The notes: generated by a model not told the origin, from the sequence alone. A stretch of 64,000 nt of DNA from Chitinophaga ginsengisegetis (GCF_900168065.1 NZ_FUZZ01000001.1:2972623-3036622), one strand, 5' to 3'; numbered from the stretch's first letter, positions 1-9,422 are shown. Numbers and translations: made by a program.

Positions 1-186
1 CCGGCCTTTAGCCATCTTCAATAGAAACAAGCTCATAGAAAAAATTTAGCGGGTTTAAGTTTGGTCGATTACAGTCATGGGTAGTATACTAACTACCCGT
101 CTTAATTTTGGTTGTCTTTGTTTTTATTCACATTCATCCGTTTAAGTTCGCTAAAAATTGGCAGGTCACCAAAAGGACCACGATTG

Positions 187-2673
187 TTATTGCAGCACCT
201 GTTCCAATGTATTGAAATGATATCCGCGCTGCTTCAGCGTGGTGATCAATGTACCCAGCCGGCGATAAAATTTATCCGTTCTGCGGGGATCAGTGCCTAT
301 ATGCGTCAGCAACAGGAAGCCGTTCAAACCGGCGGGGCGGGAGGCTTCATATTGCAGAATGGACTGATAAATTGCTGCGGAGGTACGGTATTGTTTTCCC
401 AGCGCCGGATAAGTATAATCAGCATTGGAACGGGTGCCGGGTGTAAAGTTAATCAGCTGTAACCCCGCTGTGGTAGTCCATGCCACGATGCTGTCGTTAT
501 ACCATTCATACGCTGGCAAAAACCAGGGAGCAGCTTCTTTTGAAATCCCTGCTGCCGCCATTTTTGTATAGTTGGCCTGCAGATCGTCGAGGAACTGTTT
601 TTTTGTAACCAGCAAACTATCCCTGTTTTGCCAGTCGCAATACAACAGGTGCTGATCACCGTGCGCGCCTAAGTAATGCCCGTCTGCTTTCAGCTGCAGG
701 ATGAGCGCCTGGTGAGCGGGTTGCTGATAAAACTTACCGGTAAAAAAGAATGCCGCTTTTACGTGCTGTTGTTGCAATGTATGGCGGATTACTTGTGCGC
801 CGTCCGCATATTCATCTCCTGTAAAAACAAGTGTCAGTTGTTTTTTACTGCTATCTCCCCGGATTAATCCTCCATGATCGTATTGCCGCTTTCCGGCCCC
901 TTCCTGCGCTTTGGCGGCCAGCAGGTATACCAGGGAGGCTGTACCATCCATTGTAGGCTCATTGGTGCTGTAATCGCCCATATCGTCGTGATACACCGCA
1001 AGGTCACTTTGAAACGCGGCGTATTCATCCGGGTTTGACAAGCGGATACCGATGAGATTTTTGTAGATGTTGGTATATACAGGCCCATCTACCAGTCCGC
1101 CATCTACCGGGTAGTGACCAATAGCGGAAAAGGCGGCATGCGGATCGGTGGGTGTATCGCCCTCTGCCGGCAGCCCGTAAACCATGCTGGTGCCCCAGGG
1201 ATTACAGCCAAAGAGCCAATCGATGTTTGCCTGCTCCAGTGCTGCAAAAGTATTTTTATGACTGAGTTGCCGGTACCAGTAACACTGGATGGCAAAAGCG
1301 GCGGTCAGGTTATTGCTGCACCAGATAAATGGTATACCGCGATAAAATGCGTTATGCTTCGCTTTATTCCACACCTGTTGGATACCGGTTTCATAATAAC
1401 CGGTAAGCCGTTCCCTTTCTGCGCCGGTGCTTTGCTGCGCCAACGCATAATGCCCGAGGTTGATGAACGGATACCACTGGTAATGGTTGGCGGTATCGGC
1501 GCCCAGCCACGGCGTTACTTTTTCCTGCGCGGCATAACCTGCGGCGGCCTGGCGGTATTGCGTTTCTTTGGTGATGTGGTACAGTTGTGCAGCAGCCAGT
1601 TCCATGTCATCGGTCCAGTTGTCTTCTGCATAAATGTAAGGTGATAATACAGATGCCGTTTGACATACACCGGGTTGTTTTTGTCCCATCTGCCAGGCGG
1701 ATAGTGCCCGCGTTTTCAATAGCTGCGCATATGCCGGCGCTGTTGTTTTCAGTAAATCATATCCAAGTGCGAAAGCGCTGGAAAACTTTCCTGCCGTAGA
1801 TGCTACACCGGTGCTTTTGTTTTTGTATTTACCGAGTCCCTGCGGTTCCCCGGTGCAAAAATATACGGGCCGTTCAAAGCCTTTGCCATAAAAATTATCT
1901 TCACCGGGTAAGCGAAGCCCGTGATGATCGCGGTCGTCGGCTACCTGGTTAAACATCACGTTATCCGACGGATGCATTTTCAACAGCCAGTCGAGGCCCC
2001 ATTTTGCTTCATCCAGCACATCGCTGATATGATTGCTGCCGGGAAGGCCACTGGCCGAATATTTATCTTCAAAAACACCCGGGAAATCGCGGTAAGCTGC
2101 CAGCAGGTGAAAGGCTGCATTGGCAGAAGTAGTTACATACTGGAGGTAATCGGTGGCATCATGCCAGCCGCCCACTACATTGATATGCGTACTGTCGGGC
2201 ATAGGGCCGTACATGGTGTAGCCGTCGTGCGTGTGACAGGAATCTTTAAGTGTTGGATTAAACCCGCTTCGCTGCTGCCGCATGTAACGCAACAAAAAAC
2301 CGGGTGTGCCTGCATATACGTTATCGCCTATACGAAAATCAGGAGAAGTGATGCTGTCTGTTTTCAGGTAATATTTTCCGGGAGATGAATAAGCGGAAAA
2401 GTCCAGCCGGCAGGTTTGATCAAACGGGCCGTAGGCGCCGAAAGGCGTACCTGTACTTCCTGTAAAAACCACTTTACCGGTAGCTGCCGACACCAGTTGA
2501 AACGTGCGGGGTTGTGCAATTCCTTTGCCGCCCCATACTGCAACTTTAACTCCACCGGGAAGATATCCGAGCTGGTTGATACGTATCCATGCAGCAGGCG
2601 CCTGTGCATGGCTGCCGGCAGCTATGCACAGTAAGAATAACAGGTATGCAGCAAACTGCCGGATGTTTTTCAT
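187..2673 (-). CDS. Secreted GH9 glycoside hydrolase fused to a NodB-like polysaccharide deacetylase (CE4) domain
   Basis: Predicted exported two-enzyme protein of 828 residues. Residues 1-23 are a signal peptide ending SHAQ. Residues 26-115 match the Ig-like CelD_N domain (motif INQLGYLP). Residues 120-590 are the (alpha/alpha)6 GH9 barrel, with the catalytic Asp pair in GGWHDATDY (D172, D175) and the proton donor in NEPTMDG (E572). Residues 610-828 look like a NodB fold: FTGDEYADG replaces the usual TFDDG, HGDQH (H671, H675) fits the metal-binding His pair, and LLLTHIG (H791) fits the last motif. GH9 enzymes cleave beta-1,4-glucans and related beta-glycans; CE4 enzymes remove N- or O-acetyl groups. 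Both activities on one chain suggest an acetylated beta-glycan or aminoglycan, which is inference. The altered first NodB motif keeps one acidic pair, so the deacetylase may be active or degenerate. It stands alone on the minus strand, upstream of nothing clearly related. Confidence 0.88.
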   Translation of the reverse strand: MKNIRQFAAYLLFLLCIAAGSHAQAPAAWIRINQLGYLPGGVKVAVWGGKGIAQPRTFQLVSAATGKVVFTGSTGTPFGAYGPFDQTCRLDFSAYSSPGKYYLKTDSITSPDFRIGDNVYAGTPGFLLRYMRQQRSGFNPTLKDSCHTHDGYTMYGPMPDSTHINVVGGWHDATDYLQYVTTSANAAFHLLAAYRDFPGVFEDKYSASGLPGSNHISDVLDEAKWGLDWLLKMHPSDNVMFNQVADDRDHHGLRLPGEDNFYGKGFERPVYFCTGEPQGLGKYKNKSTGVASTAGKFSSAFALGYDLLKTTAPAYAQLLKTRALSAWQMGQKQPGVCQTASVLSPYIYAEDNWTDDMELAAAQLYHITKETQYRQAAAGYAAQEKVTPWLGADTANHYQWYPFINLGHYALAQQSTGAERERLTGYYETGIQQVWNKAKHNAFYRGIPFIWCSNNLTAAFAIQCYWYRQLSHKNTFAALEQANIDWLFGCNPWGTSMVYGLPAEGDTPTDPHAAFSAIGHYPVDGGLVDGPVYTNIYKNLIGIRLSNPDEYAAFQSDLAVYHDDMGDYSTNEPTMDGTASLVYLLAAKAQEGAGKRQYDHGGLIRGDSSKKQLTLVFTGDEYADGAQVIRHTLQQQHVKAAFFFTGKFYQQPAHQALILQLKADGHYLGAHGDQHLLYCDWQNRDSLLVTKKQFLDDLQANYTKMAAAGISKEAAPWFLPAYEWYNDSIVAWTTTAGLQLINFTPGTRSNADYTYPALGKQYRTSAAIYQSILQYEASRPAGLNGFLLLTHIGTDPRRTDKFYRRLGTLITTLKQRGYHFNTLEQVLQ

Positions 2674-2737
2674 TATTCAAAGCGGGTTGAGGATATTCAT
2701 TAAAAATACCTTTTTTACCGCACAGGGAAAAGAAAAA

Positions 2738-5122
2738 TTATTCTGCACGCAGGCTCTTCACCGGGTTTGCCAACGCTGCTTTTGCAGCCTGGTAGCTTAC
2801 GGTGAGCAGCGCTATCAGCAAGGCGCCCATCATGGTAAAGGCAAATATCTGCCATACAATGGTGGTGTGGTATTCGTATTGTAACAACCATTTATTTAAG
2901 CAATACCAGGCCACGGGAATCGCAAGGCAACAGGAAATGATGACCAGGATCACAAAATCTTTAGACAACATTTTCCACAACTGGTATACGGAAGCGCCCA
3001 TTACTTTGCGGATGCCTATCTCTTTGGTACGTTGCTCCGCGAGGTAAGAAGCGAGGCCGAATAAACCTAAACAGCTGATCATGATAGCCAGCACCGCAAA
3101 GAAGGTAGAGAGCTGCCCGATGCGTTCTTCTTCACTGAATTTCTTTGCATATTCTTCGTCGGCAAATTTATATTCAAACGGCGCGGCAGGATTATATTTC
3201 TGCAACACGCTCTGGATAGCGGCCATCGCTTTACCGGTGCTCACTTCCGGGTTAATCCGGATGTTCACAAAATTACCGGGTTCTTTCAGCAGGTAATAAA
3301 TAGCGGGTCTTACTTCTTCATAAGGCGAGGCCATGATCATATTATGCACCACGCCAAGCACGTGATAGTCCAGGCTATCCTTGCGGATAATTTCACCCAC
3401 CGGGTTATCAAATCCCATGTACTTCGCAGCCGCTTCATTCAAAATAAGTCCCATTGAATCAGAAGCATACTGCTCTGAGAAATCACGGCCTGCAATAAAC
3501 TGCCAGTCAACCGCTTTACCATAATCCATTCTGCCGCCAATCACAACAAAACCTGTTTCCTGGTCAGATCGCTGCCCTCTCCATTTATAATTGCCCGCGC
3601 TGGCCCATATGTCTGTGAGCGGCCCCTGCGACTCCGATACGGCGGTAACCAGGCCAGAGCCCAACAGTTCATTCTTGATCACTTTATAGTTGCGGTATAT
3701 TTCCGGAGTGGTCATTTGTATGGAAAGCAGGCCGCTGCGGGTATATCCTACCGGGCGGTTTTTCGCAAACTGGATCTGCCGGTAAATAACAATGGTGCCG
3801 ATGATTAAAATAATGGATACGGTGAACTGTACTATGATCAGCGCTTTGCGCGGTACGGCGGCGAAACGGCCGGCGCGGAAAGTGCCTTTCAATACTTTCA
3901 GCGGCTGAAAGGAAGATAGATAAAGCGCCGGGTAGCTGCCTGCCAGTAAACCGGTGAACAAACTAAACCCGAGGCCAATCAGCCAGAACACTGGGCTGCT
4001 CCATAAGATGCCAATATGTTTGTTGGCTACCTGGTTAAACCAGGGCAGCACTATTAATACAATCAATATAGATAATACGAAAGAAAAGAATGCTACCAGC
4101 ACCGATTCACTTAAGAACTGCCAGATCAGCTGCCGGCGCATGGAACCAATGGCCTTACGGATGCCTACTTCTTTTGCGCGCTTTTCCGACCGGGCGGTGC
4201 TCAGGTTCATAAAGTTGATACAGGCCAGCATTAATACAAACAGTCCTATCATTCCAAACAGTTTCACATAACGTATTTGTCCGCCGGTGTTCACGCCATT
4301 TTCAAAAGAGGAATACAAATGCCACTTCCGCATCGGGTGCAGGAATATTTCTCCTTTCACGCCGGGGTCGAGGGTTACGTGCGGTGCTAATACCTGGTTT
4401 ATTTTTACAGATACTTTATCCATATCCGCATTGTCTGCCAGCTGTACAAATAATTTCGTGATGTTGAAGTTCCAGTTGTCTTTCATATCGCCTATCCAGG
4501 TCCAGTTGCTTATAAACAACGACCACGGCGCAATATAATCGGTGTTGCTAAAGGAAGTATTTTCGGGCAGGTCTTCATATACACCGGTTACTTTCAGTAC
4601 GAGGTTACGGTTGTTATCCATCTTCACCAGCTGGTCCATTGGATCTTTGTCGCCAAACAAAGCGGTGGCCAGGCGGGCAGACAGTAGTATCGATGCCTGT
4701 TCTTTCAGGCCGTTGCGGGTGCCTTTCAGCATCTTCAAAGAAAGCATTTCAGGCGTTCCGGGTTCTGCAAAAGCACCGTTGCGGGTAACTTTTTTCTCTC
4801 CTGCAGCAAGGGTATGTGTGCCATCTGCGATCATGACTACCTGCTTAAAGTCGTCGGGATAGGTGCTACGCAAAGCCGCTGCCAGGGGAATGGGCAGGGA
4901 ATTAAAAGCGCCCGCCTCGTCGCCTTTCGACATCCGTTGCCATACGTTTGCAATACGGTCGTAGTTGGCATGGTACTTATCGTACGACAACTCATTCCAG
5001 ATCCATAAGCCTATAAGCATGGTTACCGCCATACCGGCAGATAAACCAAAGATGTTGATAAAGGAGGTGGCCCTGTTCTTCAACAGGTTCCTGAAAGCAA
5101 TTTTCAAATAATTCCTGATCAT
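2738..5122 (-). CDS. FtsX/MacB-type ABC transporter permease
   Basis: Inner-membrane permease of about 794 residues with two MacB_PCD-FtsX units. An N-terminal membrane helix follows IAFRNLLKNR. A large periplasmic domain comes next, then three helices around the motif AKEVGIRKAIGS. A second periplasmic domain follows, then a final three-helix block after TKEIGIRKVMGAS. The length is typical of the Bacteroidota MacB-like permeases that use a separate ATPase to move lipoproteins, peptides or drugs across the envelope, or to transmit mechanical signals. No ATP-binding subunit lies next to it here, so the partner must be elsewhere. I chose the start at MIRNYLK (5122), which is the conserved family N-terminus; the frame is open for 23 more codons upstream. 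Substrate unknown. Confidence 0.88.
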   Translation of the reverse strand: MIRNYLKIAFRNLLKNRATSFINIFGLSAGMAVTMLIGLWIWNELSYDKYHANYDRIANVWQRMSKGDEAGAFNSLPIPLAAALRSTYPDDFKQVVMIADGTHTLAAGEKKVTRNGAFAEPGTPEMLSLKMLKGTRNGLKEQASILLSARLATALFGDKDPMDQLVKMDNNRNLVLKVTGVYEDLPENTSFSNTDYIAPWSLFISNWTWIGDMKDNWNFNITKLFVQLADNADMDKVSVKINQVLAPHVTLDPGVKGEIFLHPMRKWHLYSSFENGVNTGGQIRYVKLFGMIGLFVLMLACINFMNLSTARSEKRAKEVGIRKAIGSMRRQLIWQFLSESVLVAFFSFVLSILIVLIVLPWFNQVANKHIGILWSSPVFWLIGLGFSLFTGLLAGSYPALYLSSFQPLKVLKGTFRAGRFAAVPRKALIIVQFTVSIILIIGTIVIYRQIQFAKNRPVGYTRSGLLSIQMTTPEIYRNYKVIKNELLGSGLVTAVSESQGPLTDIWASAGNYKWRGQRSDQETGFVVIGGRMDYGKAVDWQFIAGRDFSEQYASDSMGLILNEAAAKYMGFDNPVGEIIRKDSLDYHVLGVVHNMIMASPYEEVRPAIYYLLKEPGNFVNIRINPEVSTGKAMAAIQSVLQKYNPAAPFEYKFADEEYAKKFSEEERIGQLSTFFAVLAIMISCLGLFGLASYLAEQRTKEIGIRKVMGASVYQLWKMLSKDFVILVIISCCLAIPVAWYCLNKWLLQYEYHTTIVWQIFAFTMMGALLIALLTVSYQAAKAALANPVKSLRAE

Positions 5123-5261
5123 GGCAAGGCGGATTTGATAGACGCCCCTAAAGACACAAGAAAACCGCCATAGTTGCATGGCCTTATCCACAAAAGATTA
5201 CAGGGGAAGCGCCGTTCGTTTTTTGTCCGGAAATGGACGATAAATGCCCGGAAATGAACAA

Positions 5262-5630
5262 TCACGAAGGCTGCTGAAGGATCACGCACACGTCTTCTGT
5301 ATCTCTCAGGGCAAATTCCAGCGCACCCCAGGGCTGAAGCTTTATTTCCGGTAAATTGGGATGCAGTAATTCAGGGTGACTCCCTTTCACCAACGCATAT
5401 GCCGCTTCTATATCATCGGTTTCCAGCCTTATTTCGGGTCTGTCTTTGATAGCCCATTCATGACTTTCAATGAGGTGGATCACCAGGTTATCCCGCTTGA
5501 TGATGCAAAACGGCTGTTCCCCGCTGTCATCACGGTAAGCCTCCGAAAAGCCCAGCGTATCCACAAATAGCTGCAAACCCACATTCATATCCGAATAAAA
5601 GATATTCGGGATCAGTTTGGTTAGTTGCAT
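5262..5630 (-). CDS. VOC family (glyoxalase/bleomycin-resistance fold) protein
   Basis: Small cytosolic protein of 122 residues, the usual length for a single-chain vicinal-oxygen-chelate protein that dimerises. It begins with the beta-alpha-beta-beta pattern LIPNIFYSDMNVGLQLFVDTLG, seen in part as IPNIFYSDM then FVDTLGF. The second half carries IRLETDDIEAAYALV and ends FALRDTEDVCVILQQ, which matches the repeated betaalphabetabetabeta module. Family members include glyoxalase I, dioxygenases and antibiotic-binding proteins. The metal ligands are not clear enough here to assign a reaction. It is a single leftward gene, divergent from the SRPBCC gene at 5689. Confidence 0.75.
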   Translation of the reverse strand: MQLTKLIPNIFYSDMNVGLQLFVDTLGFSEAYRDDSGEQPFCIIKRDNLVIHLIESHEWAIKDRPEIRLETDDIEAAYALVKGSHPELLHPNLPEIKLQPWGALEFALRDTEDVCVILQQPS

Positions 5631-5688
5631 ATGCTCAATTTTTACAGAAAAGTAAATAATAATTCATCAATTCAGTAGCTTTGAAACC

Positions 5689-6084
5689 ATGAAAGATTAC
5701 AAAAAACATTTTATACTTGCTGCCCCGCCTGAAGAAGTATATGCGGCACTCACCAATCCCGCCACCATTCAGCTGTGGACAGGCGAAGTAGCTGAAATGT
5801 CGACAGAGCCGGGTTCTGAATTTGCTTTATGGGAAGGAAGTATTGTGGGTAAGAACCTGGAATTTGAGCAGGACAAAAAAATTGTGCAGCAATGGTATTT
5901 TATGGATGATGAAGAGGAAGAAGAAGAAAATCCATCGATCGTCACCATCAAACTGCATCCATCTCCAAAGGGAACAGATGTGGAGCTGAAGCATGTTAAT
6001 ATTCCGGATGAAGCCTATGAAGATATTATTGCCGGCTGGAATGAGCAGTATTTCGGCTCGCTGATAGATTTTTATAAAGACTAA
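5689..6084 (+). CDS. SRPBCC/AHSA1-type START-like domain protein
   Basis: Cytosolic protein of 131 residues with the helix-grip fold of the SRPBCC superfamily. The N-terminal APPEEVYAALTNPATIQLW is the typical first strand and helix, and GWNEQYFGSLIDFYKD is the typical C-terminal helix lining a hydrophobic cavity. AHSA1-like proteins bind hydrophobic ligands or, in eukaryotes, activate Hsp90; bacterial members are mostly uncharacterised. A run of acidic residues (MDDEEEEEEN, near residues 67-76) replaces the short loop normally seen after the WYF strand. The gene ends at a strong bidirectional hairpin terminator shared with the SMI1 gene. Ligand unknown. Confidence 0.75.
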   Translation: MKDYKKHFILAAPPEEVYAALTNPATIQLWTGEVAEMSTEPGSEFALWEGSIVGKNLEFEQDKKIVQQWYFMDDEEEEEENPSIVTIKLHPSPKGTDVELKHVNIPDEAYEDIIAGWNEQYFGSLIDFYKD

Positions 6085-6095
6085 AATAAATGGCG

Positions 6096-6129
6096 CCGGC
6101 TAAAAATGTGAGCTTACATTTTTAGCCGG
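6096..6129. terminator. Bidirectional hairpin terminator
   Basis: A perfect 14-bp stem (6096-6109 with 6116-6129) encloses a 6-base loop, with a T-rich stretch following on the plus strand. The stem itself carries a run of five A on one arm and five T on the other. It lies between the convergent SRPBCC (+) and SMI1 (-) genes and can serve both. Confidence 0.8.
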
Positions 6130-6133
6130 TTTA

Positions 6134-6772
6134 TTATCCTCTTGTCTGGTAAGGGAAGCTGCTATCCAGCCATTCAAAGTTCATTTCTTTCTCTACAATT
6201 TCGTGCAGGGCCACGTTGGTCAGTCTTCCGAAATTATATACCGCTTCTATGATCCCCGCCTGGTGTGGTGTCAGGTAAGGCGCATGTGTGCGCAGGAAGT
6301 TGCTGCAGTTTTCTTTCATATTACCATGTGCAATCAGCGAAGGGTTCCTGGGATCCAGGTCTGTTACTGCTTCCAGCATTTGTAAGAAGATAAAGTCCTG
6401 CAGGTTTTTAGCCAGGATACAGGCTTCATTGGAATCATGAAACACCTGTACAATGGGCACATCGTCGCCGTTTTGCAGGTTGTAGTAAAAAGCGAACCAG
6501 TCGCCGGCGCCGCTCATGGCAAAGGGAACAAACTGGTGTACGGGATCTGCGAAGAGCAGTCCTTCATCCATTTCTTCGTCCACCGTGGTCAGGTCCATTA
6601 TTTCAAGATCGTTGGCATATAACAGTAAAGGCGGTGCGGTTTTGATAGCAGGGTATACTTTATCCAGCCAGTCTTCCCCAAACTCCCCCCAGTTCAGCAT
6701 ACCATCCTTATATAATTGTTTATAGAGCGTTGGATAGGTAAATCCGTAGTCTTTTTCAAGTTCCTCCAGCAT
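6134..6772 (-). CDS. SMI1/KNR4 family protein
   Basis: Cytosolic protein of 212 residues with the SMI1/KNR4 (SUKH) fold. It begins with the helix LEELEKDYGFTYPTLYKQLY and carries the family signature FVPFAMSGAGDWFAFYY around residues 83-99, normally written as F-P-F-x(3)-G-x-G-[DN]. SUKH proteins are often immunity proteins against polymorphic contact-dependent toxins, but single copies are also common as housekeeping or unknown-function proteins. No toxin gene or repeat-rich secretion gene is adjacent, so an immunity role is not supported here. The C-terminal 70 residues beyond the SUKH core are helical and of unknown role. Confidence 0.75.
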   Translation of the reverse strand: MLEELEKDYGFTYPTLYKQLYKDGMLNWGEFGEDWLDKVYPAIKTAPPLLLYANDLEIMDLTTVDEEMDEGLLFADPVHQFVPFAMSGAGDWFAFYYNLQNGDDVPIVQVFHDSNEACILAKNLQDFIFLQMLEAVTDLDPRNPSLIAHGNMKENCSNFLRTHAPYLTPHQAGIIEAVYNFGRLTNVALHEIVEKEMNFEWLDSSFPYQTRG

Positions 6773-6811
6773 AGATTTTCTTTTTGCATCCCGATTGGAC
6801 CAGCAAAATAG

Positions 6812-7639
6812 CTAAACTTTCGGAAAAACCCGTTCGTTCTGTCTTTTCAGTGGGTTCATAATAAAAGAGAGCAGGCTGCCATCTTCTTTTAATTCCACCA
6901 CCCGGAAGCCGTGATAGCCAACTCCCCAGCTGCCGCCTACGTGTCCGTCGAACAGGAAGGGGATGGGGCAGTTGTCGAGCATTTTAACGCTGTCCTGGTC
7001 ATGGTCATGTCCGTTAAAGATGGCCCTGATATTAGGATACTTCCGGATCAGTGTTTGGAATTCCTGGCAATCCAGCCCGTTATCCGTCCATTTTACCGGG
7101 GTAATATGTATGAAGATGAATATGTTTTGCGCCGTTTTGTATTGTTCCAGTTTTTGTGCGAACCAGTCAACATCGGGGCAGATATACTTTCCTTTTTCAT
7201 CGGCGGTGTTGCCGAGGAGGATTACGTGGTTGCCCATTACAATGTCGTGATTGAGCGGCATTCCCCATGCCTGTTCCCAGGCGGCAGCCGGCACCATGTC
7301 GTGATTTCCGTGGGTAACCAGCAGTTTGGGATGCAATTGTTTCAGTTTGGCGGCGGCGGGCAGCAACAGGGCGGGATCATTGTGGATGATATCTCCGTTG
7401 AGCGTAAAAAATTCGCAGGGATACTGGTGCTGGTATTGGTTAAAGGCCGTTTGCAGGTCCAGGAAGTATTGGTCGTAATTGGTTTTAGGTTCTCCATAGT
7501 GCCAGTCGGACCCAACCGCAAAGCGGAAAATGGTTTTACTGTCGAAATGCCGTGGCGTTACGGCGTTTACGATTTTACCACAGGCAGAAATTACTACTGC
7601 TGCGGATACTCCTTTTAAAAACAGGCGTCTGTTCATCAT
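6812..7639 (-). CDS. Exported calcineurin-like metallophosphoesterase
   Basis: Predicted exported phosphoesterase of about 276 residues. All dinuclear-metal motifs are present in order: SDWHYGE (DxH), NGDIIHND (GDxxH), THGNHDM (GNHD), a His in IFIHITP, and NGHDHDQD (GHxH). The family hydrolyses phosphomono- or diesters, often cyclic nucleotides, nucleotides or phospholipid head groups. The N-terminus MMNRRLFLKGVSAAVVIS has a twin-arginine followed by FLK and a hydrophobic stretch, which fits a Tat signal; a nearby Cys in VISACG could also make it a lipoprotein. I chose the double ATG at 7639/7636 because it places the RR at the very N-terminus; the frame is open for 10 more codons. Substrate unknown. 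It is divergent from mqo. Confidence 0.82.
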   Translation of the reverse strand: MMNRRLFLKGVSAAVVISACGKIVNAVTPRHFDSKTIFRFAVGSDWHYGEPKTNYDQYFLDLQTAFNQYQHQYPCEFFTLNGDIIHNDPALLLPAAAKLKQLHPKLLVTHGNHDMVPAAAWEQAWGMPLNHDIVMGNHVILLGNTADEKGKYICPDVDWFAQKLEQYKTAQNIFIFIHITPVKWTDNGLDCQEFQTLIRKYPNIRAIFNGHDHDQDSVKMLDNCPIPFLFDGHVGGSWGVGYHGFRVVELKEDGSLLSFIMNPLKRQNERVFPKV

Positions 7640-7821
7640 AAAATAAAAATAAACTTTCCGGGCAGTCAATTATTTCATTGCCAAATGCTTAACCAAAATA
7701 TAAAATTATATATACACCCTGACAAATTCAAAACTTTCAATCCGTTCAGAAAGAATTGTAATAATATTGTTAAAGTGTAGTAAACGAGCAATTTATTCTC
7801 CCTGCATAAGTGTTTTGATTG

Positions 7822-7829
7822 TAACTTTG
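7822..7829 (+). promoter_or_regulatory. Bacteroidota-type -7 promoter element for mqo
   Basis: TAACTTTG matches the Bacteroidota -7 consensus TAnnTTTG and sits 22 bases before the mqo ATG, giving a short leader. No convincing TTTG/-33 box is seen at the expected distance. Confidence 0.5.
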
Positions 7830-7851
7830 CACCTCGAATAAAAATGGGGTT

Positions 7852-9369
7852 ATGTTTAGAAGCAAGAGTACAGCTGGAACAGGTCCGGATGTGGTTTTAA
7901 TCGGCGCCGGGATCATGAGCGCAACACTTGGAATGCTCCTGAAAGAGCTGGAACCTGAGTTAACCATTGCAATTTTTGAACGACTGGACGTGGCAGCTGC
8001 AGAAAGTTCCGATGCATGGAACAATGCCGGCACAGGACACTCCGCATTTTGCGAGTTGAACTACACGCCACAGAAACAGGATGGATCAGTAGACATTAAA
8101 AAAGCGGTGAACATTGCAGAGCAATTTGAAGTGTCCCGTCAGTTTTGGTCCTACCTGGTAGAAAATAACATCATTTCCAATCCTCACAACTTTATACAAG
8201 CTGTTCCCCATATGAGTTTTGTTTGGGGAGAAGAGAATGTGGATTATCTCAGAAAGCGCTACAATGCGCTTCAGCAGTGCCATCTGTTTAAAACGATGGA
8301 GTATTCGGAAGATCCCGAGAAGCTGAAAAACTGGATGCCCCTGGTTATGAAAGGCCGCGATGCCTCCCAGAAAGTAGCGGCTACCCACATGGAAATGGGT
8401 ACAGACGTGAACTTCGGCGCTTTAACCCGTGCCTTGTTTAACCACCTCGAAAAAATGGAAGGTGTGAGCATGCACTTCAACCATGATGTGCGTGACTTTA
8501 AAAAAGAAGACGACGGCAGCTGGACCATCAAGGTGAAAAACCGTGGTACCCGCGAAAAACAATCCATCAACACAAAATTCGTATTCATTGGCGCCGGCGG
8601 CGGCTCCCTGCCGTTACTGGAAAAGTCGGACATTCCGGAAGGAAAGGGTTTCGGCGGTTTCCCGGTAAGCGGACAATGGCTGCGTTGCAATAATCCTGAA
8701 ATAATTGAACAGCACCGTGCAAAAGTATATGGCAAAGCCTCTGTGGGCGCGCCTCCTATGTCGGTGCCGCATCTCGACACCCGCATGATCGACGGACAAA
8801 GAGCTTTGCTGTTTGGCCCTTATGCCGGGTTCTCCACCAAGTTCCTGAAAAATGGTTCCTTCATGGACCTGCCTTTATCCATCAAAGCCAACAACATCGT
8901 TCCAATGGTGTCTGCCGGTTTGGATAATATTCCGCTGACCAAATACCTGATTGCACAGGTAAGGCAAAAGCCGGAAGACAGGCTGGAAGCGCTGAGGGAA
9001 TATTTCCCCGAAGCCAAAATGGAAGACTGGGAACTGGAAATTGCCGGACAACGTGTACAGGTGATTAAAAAAGATCCTGAACATGGTGGTATCCTGGAAT
9101 TTGGTACTGAAGTAGTAAGTGCTGCCGATGGTTCCATTGCAGCCCTGCTGGGTGCTTCTCCGGGTGCTTCCACCGCAGTATCCATCATGCTGAACCTGCT
9201 GAAACGCTGCTTTAATGAAGACGTGCAAACAGAGGCATGGCAGATCAAACTGAAAAAAATGATCCCTTCCTATGGACAGTCGCTCCTGAACAACCCTGCC
9301 CTCTGCGATGAGCTGCGTACCTGGACCACCCAAGTACTGGAACTCCGCGAAATGGAAATGGCGCAATAA
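7852..9369 (+). CDS. mqo: Malate:quinone oxidoreductase
   Basis: FAD-dependent, membrane-associated enzyme that oxidises malate to oxaloacetate and passes electrons to quinone. It bypasses or supplements NAD-dependent malate dehydrogenase in the TCA cycle. The 505-residue length is typical. The N-terminal FAD-binding motif [17 protein letters not shown] is at residues 14-30, followed by the family signature [18 protein letters not shown]. The C-terminal [17 protein letters not shown] is also characteristic of Mqo. It is a single-gene unit with its own promoter element upstream and an unusual long palindrome directly downstream. Assignment is firm from the two signatures and full length. Confidence 0.95.
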   Translation: MFRSKSTAGTGPDVVLIGAGIMSATLGMLLKELEPELTIAIFERLDVAAAESSDAWNNAGTGHSAFCELNYTPQKQDGSVDIKKAVNIAEQFEVSRQFWSYLVENNIISNPHNFIQAVPHMSFVWGEENVDYLRKRYNALQQCHLFKTMEYSEDPEKLKNWMPLVMKGRDASQKVAATHMEMGTDVNFGALTRALFNHLEKMEGVSMHFNHDVRDFKKEDDGSWTIKVKNRGTREKQSINTKFVFIGAGGGSLPLLEKSDIPEGKGFGGFPVSGQWLRCNNPEIIEQHRAKVYGKASVGAPPMSVPHLDTRMIDGQRALLFGPYAGFSTKFLKNGSFMDLPLSIKANNIVPMVSAGLDNIPLTKYLIAQVRQKPEDRLEALREYFPEAKMEDWELEIAGQRVQVIKKDPEHGGILEFGTEVVSAADGSIAALLGASPGASTAVSIMLNLLKRCFNEDVQTEAWQIKLKKMIPSYGQSLLNNPALCDELRTWTTQVLELREMEMAQ

Positions 9370-9377
9370 TATTCCTG

Positions 9378-9422
9378 TAGTTGGATATTTTATTCCTCCC
9401 GCGGGAATAAAATATCCAACTA
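9378..9422. repeat. 19-bp perfect inverted repeat after mqo
   Basis: A perfect 19-bp AT-rich stem (9378-9396 with 9404-9422) encloses a 7-base loop that is itself GC-rich. It starts 9 bases after the mqo stop codon. A run of A, not T, follows on the plus strand, so it is not a classical intrinsic terminator for mqo, although it may stop transcription or stabilise the mRNA 3' end. Confidence 0.75.

Noticed and set aside
1..186. Gene or regulatory element at the left edge
   Set aside because: Only a weak 7-bp hairpin (79-85 with 92-98) is seen; no coding frame with support.
6134..6772. Toxin-immunity pair around the SMI1/KNR4 gene
   Set aside because: No polymorphic toxin, Rhs/YD repeats or secretion gene is adjacent; neighbours are a terminator and an unrelated phosphoesterase.
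6911..7618. Plus-strand open frame of 235 codons opposite the metallophosphoesterase
   Set aside because: Antisense shadow of a gene with all five phosphoesterase motifs; no domain of its own.
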